Shown piece after piece: positions 17,148 through 25,217 of a stretch of DNA of 64,000 nt. Below the pieces are notes generated by a model. It saw only the letters and a list, made by a program, of their open reading frames with translations. It was not told the DNA's origin and ran no database searches. Source of the stretch: Paramesorhizobium salinisoli (GTDB taxonomy: Bacteria; Pseudomonadota; Alphaproteobacteria; Rhizobiales; Rhizobiaceae); the NCBI RefSeq assembly GCF_003335045.1, contig NZ_QOZG01000012.1:1-64000 (forward strand), in the 5' to 3' direction. The stretch's first letter is position 1, and each line of letters starts with the position of its first letter. The position numbers and the translations under genes are program-made.

Positions 17148-17780
17148 CTATTCGCCCTGGCCGGGCCGGATACCGTTCAAAAAGACCTCGACGGCGGAAC
17201 GGACCGCCTCCTGCGCTTCTTCCTTCGATGGCGGCGGGCGCAGTCCAAGAAGGACCTGCAGATGAAGGTTGTCTCGGATCATGCCCACAAAGTGCCCGGC
17301 CACGCGCAGGCAATCATCCGTCCGAATTTCCCGTCGTTCATTGGCAACTTCAAGGACCTCGGCGAGTCGAGACGTGGCTCGGCCTGGTCCCTGTTCGTAA
17401 AACGACTTCACAAGATCGGGAAAGCGATTGGCCTCGGTCACGGCAATTCGGTAAATGCCGATCAAGGCCGGCGACATGTAGACAGCCATGAGATGCTGAC
17501 CAAACGTTGTCAGCGTTTCCCTCAAGTCGCGTCCCTCGATCTCCTTAATTTCCAAGGTCGACAGCACCTTGTCAGCGTTTTCGGTGATGATGGCAGCGAA
17601 CAGCCCCTCCTTGTTGCCGAACTCATTGTAGATGTTGCGCTTCGATCCACCAGCGCGTTCGATGATCGCGTCGATGCTTGTCGCCGCGTAGCCTTGTTCG
17701 AAAAAGACCTCGGCGGCGACTTCAAGAAGGGTCTCACGGCGACTTCTCGACCGCCCTGTCTTCGCTGTAACCACAACCAT
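17148..17780 (-). CDS. TetR-family repressor of the adjacent efflux operon
   Basis: The 210-residue protein has an N-terminal TetR helix-turn-helix (RRETLLEVAAEVFFEQGYAA, then T-SIDAIIERAG and NIYNEFGNKEGLF) and a C-terminal ligand-binding all-helical domain of the AcrR/TetR C-like type. It is divergent from the HlyD/MFS operon. The 80-base gap contains two matching palindromes that are its likely operators, so it should repress both itself and the pump until a drug or metabolite binds. Confidence 0.9.
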   Translation of the reverse strand: MVVVTAKTGRSRSRRETLLEVAAEVFFEQGYAATSIDAIIERAGGSKRNIYNEFGNKEGLFAAIITENADKVLSTLEIKEIEGRDLRETLTTFGQHLMAVYMSPALIGIYRIAVTEANRFPDLVKSFYEQGPGRATSRLAEVLEVANERREIRTDDCLRVAGHFVGMIRDNLHLQVLLGLRPPPSKEEAQEAVRSAVEVFLNGIRPGQGE

Positions 17781-17807
17781 TCATCCATTCCAATGCATCC
17801 CTTGACT

Positions 17808-17823
17808 GGTAACGCCTGTTACC
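17808..17823. promoter_or_regulatory. TetR operator, copy 1
   Basis: GGTAACGCCTGTTACC is an inverted repeat with arms GGTAAC and GTTACC around four bases. It lies 28 bases upstream of the tetR start codon and is repeated 28 bases further on. Confidence 0.75.
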
Positions 17824-17835
17824 ATATGTGTCAAT

Positions 17836-17851
17836 GGTAACGCTCATTACC
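17836..17851. promoter_or_regulatory. TetR operator, copy 2
   Basis: GGTAACGCTCATTACC shares GGTAACGC and TTACC with copy 1. It ends ten bases before the GTG of the HlyD gene and touches its CCGGAGG ribosome site, so a bound repressor would block the start of the efflux transcript. The centre-to-centre spacing of 28 bases puts the two sites about two and two-thirds helical turns apart. Confidence 0.75.
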
Positions 17852-17861
17852 GGAGGCCATC

Positions 17862-18908
17862 GTGGCACAATTCAACAAGAAGAAGATCATGGGCTTGCTG
17901 CTGTGCCTCGGCGCCTTGGTGGTCCTGGCTGGGGGATGGGCTTGGGCTCGTTCGAGTGGCGAGACATCGACCGACAACGCTTATATCCGTGGAGACGTTA
18001 CGTCGCTTACTCCAAGGGTTGGCGGCTACGTCATGGCGGTAGAGGTTGCGGACAACCAGGCCGTCCGCGCGGGCGACATCCTGTTTCGCATCGATGATCG
18101 GGACTATCGTGCACGGCTCGCGGAAGCCGTGGCCAATGTCGAAGCGAGCCAGGCTCGCCTGAACAATGTCGACGCCGAAACTCAGCTTCAGCACGCTCTT
18201 ATTCGGCAGGCTCAAGCCCAAAAACTTTCAGCCGTAGCCGAGTTGAACCTCGCGGCACGGGCATCCGACCGCAGCCGCGAACTCATTCGCACCAACGCAG
18301 TGAGCCGGGCCCAGGTCGATCAAAGCGACACTGCGCTGTCGAGAGCCGAGGCCGGCGTATCAGCTGCATCGGCAACGGTGGAAGCACAGCAGCAGCGCAT
18401 CGCTGTTCTTGCGGCTCAGCGCCAGGCTGCCGTCGCCGCTGTCGCGCAGGCGCAGGCCGCGCGCGATCTCGCTCAAATCAATCTCGACAGCACCGTGGTA
18501 CGCGCACCGGTCAGCGGCGTTGTCGGCAACCGACAGGTCCGTGTCGGCCGGCTTGTCGCGCCGGGAACCCCTCTGCTCGATCTCGTTCCGATTAATGATT
18601 TGTGGGTCGTCGCAAACTTCAAGGAAACTCAGATCGAATATATCCGACCCGGCCAGCCCGTCCGTATCTCCATCGATGGCTACCCGAACGAGACGTTCAA
18701 AGGCGTGGTCGATAGCTTTGCGCCCGGCAGCGGGTCGACCTTCAGCTTGCTCCCCGCTGACAATGCGACGGGGAATTTCGTCCGTGTTGTTCAGCGCGTT
18801 CCCGTGAAGATCCGCTTCGTCGGCAGTCCATCGCCCGGCCGGTTGCCCGGCCGCCTCGTGCCGGGTCTGTCTGCGCGTGTCGAGATCAATCGGGAAAGTG
18901 GCTCATGA
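17862..18908 (+). CDS. HlyD/EmrA-type periplasmic adaptor of an efflux pump
   Basis: The 348-residue protein starts at a GTG after CCGGAGG. One N-terminal membrane helix (IMGLLLCLGALVVLAGGWAW) anchors it. The lipoyl/barrel-sandwich half-motif follows (TSTDNAYIRGDVTSLTPRV), then a long alanine/glutamine-rich helical hairpin with AQAQ and AVAQAQAARDLAQINL, and the second half (TVVRAPVSGVVGNRQVRVG). This is the EmrA type that joins an inner-membrane MFS pump to an outer-membrane channel. Its stop overlaps the next ATG (ATGA). No TolC-like gene is nearby. Confidence 0.9.
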   Translation: MAQFNKKKIMGLLLCLGALVVLAGGWAWARSSGETSTDNAYIRGDVTSLTPRVGGYVMAVEVADNQAVRAGDILFRIDDRDYRARLAEAVANVEASQARLNNVDAETQLQHALIRQAQAQKLSAVAELNLAARASDRSRELIRTNAVSRAQVDQSDTALSRAEAGVSAASATVEAQQQRIAVLAAQRQAAVAAVAQAQAARDLAQINLDSTVVRAPVSGVVGNRQVRVGRLVAPGTPLLDLVPINDLWVVANFKETQIEYIRPGQPVRISIDGYPNETFKGVVDSFAPGSGSTFSLLPADNATGNFVRVVQRVPVKIRFVGSPSPGRLPGRLVPGLSARVEINRESGS

Positions 18909-20518
18909 CCACGCTCCTCGCCGACGTGCCGAGCCGCGACAGATCCGCGGCAGGAGCCATTCTCGTCGCCGGTATCGTGCTTGCCACGCTGACAGAGGCG
19001 ATCGCCAGTACTGTTCTGTCACTGGGCCGCGGCGACATCATCGGCGACACCTATGCAACACCTGATCAGTTTGCCTGGCTGGATATCGGATATACCGCTT
19101 TGAAGCTGATCGGATTCATGATCGCTTCCTGGCTGATGACCCGTATCAATCCGCGCAGCCTGATCATCAGCTCAACCCTCGTCATGGGCGCGGCATGTGG
19201 CATTGCCGCCATCACAGCCCGGCTGGACCTGCTGGTCGTGCTTCGCGTCATACAAGGCTTCTCCGGCGGTGTCCTGCTTGTCGGCGGTCAAACGCTTATT
19301 TTTCTTAGCTTTCCGCGATCCCGACAACCGGTCCTTCAAGCCTTGTTCGCAATGGGGGCGGTCGTTGCTCCAGCGACGATTGCCCCGGCTCTCCAGGGCT
19401 GGTTGCTTGATAGCCAGTCCTGGACATGGATATTCTTCAGTGTCATTCCCATTGCCTTGGCGGCTGCCGGACTGCTGCTGATCGCGGATAGTCCGAAGCC
19501 CGTTGAGACCGCGCATTCTCCGCTCGATTGGATCGGCTTATCACTTATCTCGGTCACACTCTTCTGCTTCACCTATGTCTTCAGCCAGGGCAGCCGATGG
19601 GATTGGTTCGCAGAACCACGCATCCTATGGCTGACAGTGATCGGCATGGCCGCCCTGCTGGCATTTCTCGGCCAGCAACTGATCGGTAAAGATCAAGGCC
19701 TGCTCGACTTTACCCTGTTCAGATCGGAGGATTTTTCTTTCGCCTTTGTCGTGAGTTTCGTCGCCGGTGCCGCATTGTTCGGGAGCGCGTATCTGATCCC
19801 GTCTTTTGCTGTGTCCGTCCTCGCGTTCACGCCTACCGACGCCGGCCAACTCCTGTTGCCGAGTGGCGCTCTTTTCATCGGGGCGCTGCTTCTTGCCGCT
19901 TTTCTCATGCAGACCCGCCGCATTCCTCCGATCGCCACGGTGCCATTCGGAATCCTGATGATCATGATTGCGATGTGGATGCTCTCCGGTTCGACCAACC
20001 AAAGCGGCGCGGATGATATGATGGCAGCCATCCTATTGCGCGGCCTGGGCCTCGGCTTCCTGTTTCTGTCGATCACCCTGGTTGCGTTCAGCAACCTCAA
20101 CAACAGCAATCTTGCTTCGGGCATCGGCCTCTTCAACACGGGTCGCCAGCTTGGCGGCCTTATGGGCGTCGCCGGGCTCCAGACACTGATCGATCATAAC
20201 GTCGCCGGCAATATCGCGGTGCTCGGCGCCAACATCACCGCAGGCGTTCCGGCAGTCGGCCAACGTCTGACGACGTTGACAGCCATGCTGGTGGCCAAGG
20301 GCATGGACGCCGCGGACGCCAGCCGGGCAGCCACGAGCCTCCTGGGTCGGGCCGTCACAGGTCAGGCCACAGTGATCGCCTTCGACACCGCGTTCAACGC
20401 AGTCGCCCTGCTATTTGTAATCGCGGCGCCCGTGCTGGTCACCATTAAGATCGGGCTTTCCCGTTACGCGAAAATGCGCGCTGTACGCTCATCCAGGACC
20501 GGAGAGCCCGGAACATGA
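18905..20518 (+). CDS. DHA2 (EmrB-type) drug:H+ antiporter, MFS family
   Basis: The 537-residue integral membrane protein has about 14 transmembrane helices. It shows a DHA2 motif C-like region (GAVVAPATIAPALQGWLLD) and the A-like loop after helix 2 (MTRINPRSLI). It is translationally coupled to the upstream adaptor and should form an inner-membrane drug or toxic-metabolite exporter with it. Substrate is unknown. The length and the pairing with an EmrA-like adaptor fit EmrB, though the N-terminal sequence is diverged. Confidence 0.88.
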   Translation: MTTLLADVPSRDRSAAGAILVAGIVLATLTEAIASTVLSLGRGDIIGDTYATPDQFAWLDIGYTALKLIGFMIASWLMTRINPRSLIISSTLVMGAACGIAAITARLDLLVVLRVIQGFSGGVLLVGGQTLIFLSFPRSRQPVLQALFAMGAVVAPATIAPALQGWLLDSQSWTWIFFSVIPIALAAAGLLLIADSPKPVETAHSPLDWIGLSLISVTLFCFTYVFSQGSRWDWFAEPRILWLTVIGMAALLAFLGQQLIGKDQGLLDFTLFRSEDFSFAFVVSFVAGAALFGSAYLIPSFAVSVLAFTPTDAGQLLLPSGALFIGALLLAAFLMQTRRIPPIATVPFGILMIMIAMWMLSGSTNQSGADDMMAAILLRGLGLGFLFLSITLVAFSNLNNSNLASGIGLFNTGRQLGGLMGVAGLQTLIDHNVAGNIAVLGANITAGVPAVGQRLTTLTAMLVAKGMDAADASRAATSLLGRAVTGQATVIAFDTAFNAVALLFVIAAPVLVTIKIGLSRYAKMRAVRSSRTGEPGT

Positions 20519-20526
20519 CACCCCAA

Positions 20527-20554
20527 GCCGAAGCCGGTTCAATTGGGCTTCGGC
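20527..20554. terminator. hairpin between convergent genes
   Basis: Arms GCCGAAGCC (20527-20535) and GGCTTCGGC (20546-20554) form a 9-base-pair stem nine bases after the MFS stop. The right arm lies within the last codons of the converging kinase gene. It could serve as a shared terminator; there is no clear T-tract. Confidence 0.45.
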
Positions 20555-22620
20555 AGAACCGGCAGGGAAAACCGGAACTGTGCGCCGCCATCAGGATGGT
20601 TCGAAGCGCAGATGCTCCCGCCATGTGCCAATATGATCGATTGGCAGATCGCTAGGCCGATCCCCATGCCCGTCTCTTTGGTGGTGAAGAAGCTGTCAAA
20701 GATACTGTCGAGATTGCAGACAGGGATGCCCGGGCCGCTGTCGTGAATAGAGAAAGTGACTGCCCCCTCTCCATCTTCATAGGTTGCAAGATCGATCTGG
20801 CGTACTGATCTAGACTCCTGCGCAATAGCCTGAATGCTGTTGACGAGCAGATTGACGATCACCTGCTGCAACTGGACCCGGTCCGCCAGGACTATGGGAA
20901 GATCACAGGCAAGCCTCGCCGACAGATGAATCGACTTGGCATCGATGTCGTGGCGGACGAAAAGCAGAGCTTCCTCGATGACTTGGTTCAGGTCGAGCGC
21001 GATACGCGCCGGCTCGTGCTTCGCCGCCATCCCCCGGATGCGTTGCACGATTTCGCTTGCGTGACGCGCACTTGATACGATGCGGGCCGTGAGTTGCTCA
21101 ACCTTGGCTATATTTGGATTATCGCGCGATAGCCATCTCAGGCTGGTCTCGCCGTTGGTGACGATGGCCGAGAGGGGCTGATTGACCTCATGCGCGATGG
21201 ATGTGGCGAACTCACCAAGCATCGATATCCGCGCCGCGTGTGTGAACTCGGTTTCGAACTGATGAAGTTGTCGTTCTGTCCGGAGCCGTTCGGTGATATT
21301 TTCCAGGCTAAGGAGCGTCACATCAAGCCGTTCCGACGGTGCCGGAAAGGTCACCGAAAGCCGCACGTCGATCAACCGGCCGTCGAAGGTCCGAACCTTC
21401 ATGATTTCCGTGTAATTGCGTCTTCCCTCGAACCGCGCCAGCATGATCCTTCGGGGCGTCTCAGGAGAGACCTCATACAGGAAGCCGACGGAGCCGATGA
21501 AATCTGCCGGTACGGTTCCGTTGAATAGCGCCACAGCCCTTTGGTTGACCTCGGTGACGCGCACGACCTTCTTCATGAAATCCACCAATTCCGGGTGTTC
21601 ATCCAGATAGGCGTTAAGATCGTTTACTCCATTGTCCCTGAGTTCCTCGAACACCGGCGCCATGCGGCTTGCATCGACCTGCAGCAGAGCGACCGGCAAA
21701 TGGTGGATCAGCTTGCGATAGCGTTCTTCGCTGGCGCGCAGATACCAGAACGAGCGGTCATCGTCCGTCGCGCCGTTGACCGCCACGAACACGATGTCCG
21801 GTCGGCCGTCCTCCTCCGATCCCCACGCGGTGATGACTGGATCACGGAGCACTCCGTCCGAGGCAAGCTTGCGCATGCGGGTGATTACGCCAGGTGAATG
21901 ATCCATGGCCACAGCTGCGATGAGCTCCGCGAGAACGCCGCGCCCGACACGCGGCCAAAAGGCGCCGACCGGCTGGCCGATCATCCGGCTGCGGCCAACA
22001 TGGCCCCCCACGAGATGCGCGGCCCGCTCATTGACATTGACAATGCGCGTCCCCTCCAGGAGCTCGTCCATCCAATCTGGCTGCTGTGCGAGTTCGGCGG
22101 CTGCGCCCTCATTGATCAGGTCTCCCATCCTGTCAAGCAGCGGGCGGACACGCGATATATCAAGCGCCCAGCTGGCGGCAGCGAAGCGGTGCACGTCGGC
22201 ATTCGGCGCTGACGACAGATGAGATCCTTTAGTTGCACCTCGTCCATATTCGACGATGTCGCGCGGCTCGCCATCTGCATTGCACCTCACCGTCTGCCTG
22301 ACGGATGCCGTGATCCGGCCGCCCCACAACGTACGCCGTTCAACCGGCCCCTCCCAGCGCCCCTCCTGCCGGAGCGATTGCCATTGTGCGATCTGAAACG
22401 CCGGATTCGACGACATATCCGAGAGGTTGCGTCCGATCGCGCCGATGGCTGGCCAGCCGTAGAGCCGTTCGGACGCTGGATTCCAGTATCGAATATTGCC
22501 GGTGAGATCGAAGACGATCACGCTGTCCGATGCAAGATCGGCCAGTTCCGTATCTGCTTCGGCGTTTGCAAAAATATCGATATTTTCAACCGCGCCGCGC
22601 CGCCATGCCATCTCAGTCAT
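20539..22620 (-). CDS. soluble PAS-domain histidine kinase
   Basis: The kinase has 693 residues from the ATG at 22620 and no membrane helices. The first PAS domain (about residues 20-125) has VIVFDLTGNIRYWNPASERL. A middle region of unclear type follows, then another PAS-like domain (about 290-430) ending in EGRRNYTEIMKVRTFDGRLI. HisKA has SIAHEVNQPLSAI with His477, and the HATPase domain ends FRFSLPVLPKPN. It belongs to the FixL/DctB-like HEVNQP class, like the five-PAS kinase in cluster A. Its start overlaps the 3' end of the upstream receiver gene by eight bases. Confidence 0.88.
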   Translation of the reverse strand: MTEMAWRRGAVENIDIFANAEADTELADLASDSVIVFDLTGNIRYWNPASERLYGWPAIGAIGRNLSDMSSNPAFQIAQWQSLRQEGRWEGPVERRTLWGGRITASVRQTVRCNADGEPRDIVEYGRGATKGSHLSSAPNADVHRFAAASWALDISRVRPLLDRMGDLINEGAAAELAQQPDWMDELLEGTRIVNVNERAAHLVGGHVGRSRMIGQPVGAFWPRVGRGVLAELIAAVAMDHSPGVITRMRKLASDGVLRDPVITAWGSEEDGRPDIVFVAVNGATDDDRSFWYLRASEERYRKLIHHLPVALLQVDASRMAPVFEELRDNGVNDLNAYLDEHPELVDFMKKVVRVTEVNQRAVALFNGTVPADFIGSVGFLYEVSPETPRRIMLARFEGRRNYTEIMKVRTFDGRLIDVRLSVTFPAPSERLDVTLLSLENITERLRTERQLHQFETEFTHAARISMLGEFATSIAHEVNQPLSAIVTNGETSLRWLSRDNPNIAKVEQLTARIVSSARHASEIVQRIRGMAAKHEPARIALDLNQVIEEALLFVRHDIDAKSIHLSARLACDLPIVLADRVQLQQVIVNLLVNSIQAIAQESRSVRQIDLATYEDGEGAVTFSIHDSGPGIPVCNLDSIFDSFFTTKETGMGIGLAICQSIILAHGGSICASNHPDGGAQFRFSLPVLPKPN

Positions 22621-23029
22621 CAGTGTTTCCTCCATCCCCGCCACCAGGCGAAACATCGTGCCGCACCGCCGACTTCAGATGCTGGAGGAGGATTTCGGTA
22701 GCCACCGGCTTGGTGAGAAAGGCATGCGCTCCAATAGCGATGGCGAGCGACCGGGTGTTCGGGTCCGAGTGGGACGTAACGACGATCACCGGCATGGTCG
22801 AACCCATTCCCTTGAGGCGCTGCAGCAGTTCCAGTCCGCTGATGCCGGGCAGCCGCACATCGGTGATGAGACAATCGAACGTGCCGGGCGCAAGGGCCGC
22901 CAGGAAGGTTTCGGCGCGGTCGAAGGTATGGCATGGCAGGTCAATAACCTGAAGGAGATCGGAAAGGGCCTCACGCATGGCCTCGTCGTCTTCAACGATT
23001 GCAATGACGGGCGCTTCGAACACATCCAT
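22613..23029 (-). CDS. single-domain response regulator
   Basis: The 138-residue receiver has acidic residues in IVEDDE, phosphoacceptor Asp57 in LITDVRLPG, VVTSHSD with the switch serine/threonine, and FLTKPV. A flexible glycine/aspartate-rich tail (SPGGGDGGNTDD) replaces any output domain. The gene overlaps the kinase start by eight bases and lies 80 bases after the FixJ-type regulator, giving the order FixJ-type regulator, receiver, kinase: a mirror of cluster A. Confidence 0.88.
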   Translation of the reverse strand: MDVFEAPVIAIVEDDEAMREALSDLLQVIDLPCHTFDRAETFLAALAPGTFDCLITDVRLPGISGLELLQRLKGMGSTMPVIVVTSHSDPNTRSLAIAIGAHAFLTKPVATEILLQHLKSAVRHDVSPGGGDGGNTDD

Positions 23030-23111
23030 GACCTTCGCTGTTGCTGCGGCGCTGCGCGCCGCTTTTCCCAGGTCTCGCTGAATCCTCGCTGCATTGGAAC
23101 CATACCAAGGT

Positions 23112-23762
23112 CTAGGCCAGAGGCCGGTCGCGGATATCGGCGGGCAGTGATGCCCAGGCGCGGATCAACTGCCCGACGGAGGCAAGCTGCATCTTGCGCA
23201 TCACATTGCCGCGGTGGAGCTTGACGGTGATCTCGCTAATGCCGAGGTCGAAGGCGATCTGCTTGTTGAGCCGGCCATGCGCGACTTCGCGCAGGACCTG
23301 ACGTTCGCGCGGCGTCAGGGTCATGAATCGCTCGACGTGCTGCTTGATAGTCCGGGCTTCAGCCCGTTGCGCGACATCCCGCTCGATGCCAGTCACCACG
23401 GCGTCGAGCAGATTTTGGTCTCGAAAGGGTTTTGTGAGGAAGTCGACCGCTCCAGCTTTCATCGCCTGAACCGTCATGGGAATGTCGCCATGGCCGGTGA
23501 GGAAGATGATCGGTTTTGCATTACCCCTCGAAGCCAGTTGATGCTGCAGGTCGAGGCCGCTTGATCCGGGCATGCGGACATCCAGAACCAGGCAGCCAGG
23601 CCGGTCGGGAAGCTCCAGCTCCAGGAGTTCGCGCGATGTGGCAAAACCATCGACGTCGAGGCCGACCGATAGCATCAGTTCCTGAAGCGAGTTGCGTACT
23701 TCATCGTCGTCATCGACAATGAGAACCAATGGACGATCCGTAACGGCAGTGGACGTGATCAT
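23112..23762 (-). CDS. FixJ-family response regulator
   Basis: The 216-residue protein has a receiver with VDDDDE, Asp61 in LVLDVRMPG, LTGHGDIPMTVQAMKAG and FLTKPF. The FixJ helix-turn-helix reads LTPRERQVLREVAHGRLNKQ and LGISEITVKLHRGNVMRKM. It is very similar to the regulator at 10307-11017 along the whole length. It is the first gene of a three-gene signalling operon. The short remnant at 5114-5165 derives from a close relative of this C-terminus. Confidence 0.9.
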   Translation of the reverse strand: MITSTAVTDRPLVLIVDDDDEVRNSLQELMLSVGLDVDGFATSRELLELELPDRPGCLVLDVRMPGSSGLDLQHQLASRGNAKPIIFLTGHGDIPMTVQAMKAGAVDFLTKPFRDQNLLDAVVTGIERDVAQRAEARTIKQHVERFMTLTPRERQVLREVAHGRLNKQIAFDLGISEITVKLHRGNVMRKMQLASVGQLIRAWASLPADIRDRPLA

Positions 23763-23842
23763 GAAAGAACCTCCCTATATCCCGCCTCTCCGAGAGCCGG
23801 AACAGGCACGGTCTCCTGCAACTTTGTCTCCGCTCCGTGATT

Positions 23843-24376
23843 TCAGGGCGGCAGTTTTGGCGTAGCGGGCCTGCGGGTACGGGCCTTGCCCCTCTCATCA
23901 AGCCAATCGCGAACGTCATCCGAAAATTCGGGCGGTGCCTTGCGGTCGAGGACGCGTGCCACGTCAGCCAGCGTTTGACTGGCCAGGCAGTCGCGCATCG
24001 CCTTTTCAGCACGCAGCATCACCGCGTGTATCGCACATGTGCCAGCCGTCGCCCACGCGGGCGGCCGGTCACCGAACACCGCGCAGCGGCCGCGGATCTC
24101 CTGGCAATCGAACAGCGGCTTTTCGCCTTCGATCGCATCGATGATTTCCAGGATGCTGATATCGTCTGGCGTTCTGGCGAGCAGATATCCGCCACGCACG
24201 CCTTCCGACGCCCGAACGACCCCCGCCTTCTCGAGCTTCGGGAATATCTTGGCGACAAAGCTTGGGGAGATCCCCTGGAAATCGGCCAGATCACGGCTGC
24301 TCACAGGCGCGGTGGAACCGGCCAGCCAGAGCAAGCAGTGCATGCCATATTCTACGCCTACCGTCAGATGTGCCAT
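23843..24376 (-). CDS. Rrf2-family regulator with three cysteines
   Basis: From the ATG at 24376 the protein has 177 residues. It has the winged helix of Rrf2 proteins (SSRDLADFQGISPSFVAKIF) and the wing GVRGGYLLARTPDDISILEI. A cysteine set at Cys91, Cys98 and Cys114 could bind an Fe-S cluster; the last spacing (15 residues) is longer than in IscR or NsrR. The C-terminus is longer than usual and basic. A perfect palindrome overlaps the start codon. The frame is open to a TTG at 24430, but homology begins at MAHLTV. It lies downstream of an AhpD-like gene on the same strand. Confidence 0.85.
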   Translation of the reverse strand: MAHLTVGVEYGMHCLLWLAGSTAPVSSRDLADFQGISPSFVAKIFPKLEKAGVVRASEGVRGGYLLARTPDDISILEIIDAIEGEKPLFDCQEIRGRCAVFGDRPPAWATAGTCAIHAVMLRAEKAMRDCLASQTLADVARVLDRKAPPEFSDDVRDWLDERGKARTRRPATPKLPP

Positions 24377-24403
24377 AACGCGGACTGTATCAGTCCGCGT
24401 TAT
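24375..24403 (-). promoter_or_regulatory. perfect palindromic operator overlapping the rrf2 start
   Basis: Arms ATAACGCGGACTG (24375-24387) and CAGTCCGCGTTAT (24391-24403) pair perfectly around three bases. The left end includes part of the start codon. On the minus strand TTGCGT and TACAGT, 17 bases apart, could be the -35 and -10 boxes. That would put the transcript start at or beside the ATG (a leaderless message) and the operator over the -10 box. Autoregulation by the Rrf2 protein is the natural reading. Confidence 0.7.
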
Positions 24404-24501
24404 GCGACGCAAGGCGAAAACGGTGACCAATACCGATATTGACGATGAAGTACTCCGCTCCGCAATGGCGGAGGAGGCATATTCGCGAGGGGTGAGGCGA
24501 C

Positions 24502-24963
24502 TCAGGCGACCGCGACGGGTGGCTGAACGGGATGAACTCCGCGCGCGGCGATCTGCATGCGGTTCCAGACATTGATGGCGCCGATCATCATCGTCAGATC
24601 GATAATTTCCGCTTCGCTGAACTGGCTTTTCACCAATTCGTAGTCAGCATCCGGTGCGCCGGTCTCGGCGATCTTCGTCAAGGATTCGGTCCAGGCCAGC
24701 GCCGCCCGTTCACGGTCGGTGTAGAGCGGTGAGTCACGCCATGCATTGAGCATGATGATCCGCATTTCCGTCTCGCCTTGCGAACGGGCGTCCTTCGCAT
24801 GCATATGGATGCAGAATGCACAGCCGTTGATCTGCGAGGCACGCAGCTTCACCAATTCGCCCAGGCTGTGTTCAAGTCCGCCAGCGGCGATTGCGGTCTC
24901 AAAGCCCACTAGGGCCTTGATAAGATCGGGAGCAACTTTAAAAGGAGAAAAACGTGGGGTCAT
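24502..24963 (-). CDS. AhpD-like carboxymuconolactone decarboxylase-family protein
   Basis: The 153-residue protein has the alkylhydroperoxidase AhpD core: LGELVKLRASQINGCAFCIH, with the CxxC pair and the following histidine (CAFCIHMHAKDAR) that form the redox site. The C-terminal helices include NVWNRMQIAARGVHPVQPP. Proteins of this group reduce peroxides or are redox partners. AAGGAAAC precedes the ATG. Its location beside a cysteine-containing Rrf2 regulator suggests redox-controlled expression. Confidence 0.88.
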   Translation of the reverse strand: MTPRFSPFKVAPDLIKALVGFETAIAAGGLEHSLGELVKLRASQINGCAFCIHMHAKDARSQGETEMRIIMLNAWRDSPLYTDRERAALAWTESLTKIAETGAPDADYELVKSQFSEAEIIDLTMMIGAINVWNRMQIAARGVHPVQPPVAVA

Positions 24964-25217
24964 TTCCGGTTTCCTTGTGCCGGGTTGAAGACAGCCAACT
25001 ATGCCTGCCGTGGCGGGTTGGAGCCATCATGCCGGGGGCGCTCACTCCCGCTACTTTGGTTTATGGCACCCTGAATGAAGGATTTGGGCGGACTGTCGAT
25101 TAAGTCAAAAGCGGGCGAGCAAATGCGGTTATGAGCGCAGTGCGCCGCTTGCGGTCTTTTCAATTGTTCTTCCCGCAAGGAAGATGCCGAAATTACGCCA
25201 AGGGAAACTTGATTCTA

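Noticed and set aside
16926-17840. A 304-codon plus-strand open frame
   Set aside because: Beyond its first 50 or so codons it runs antisense through the whole tetR gene and shows no protein family of its own, so the long form is a shadow; only the start was kept.
24440-24475. CTCCGC/GCGGAG hairpin between the AhpD-like and rrf2 genes
   Set aside because: The stem is only six pairs with no T-tract, too weak to call a terminator.
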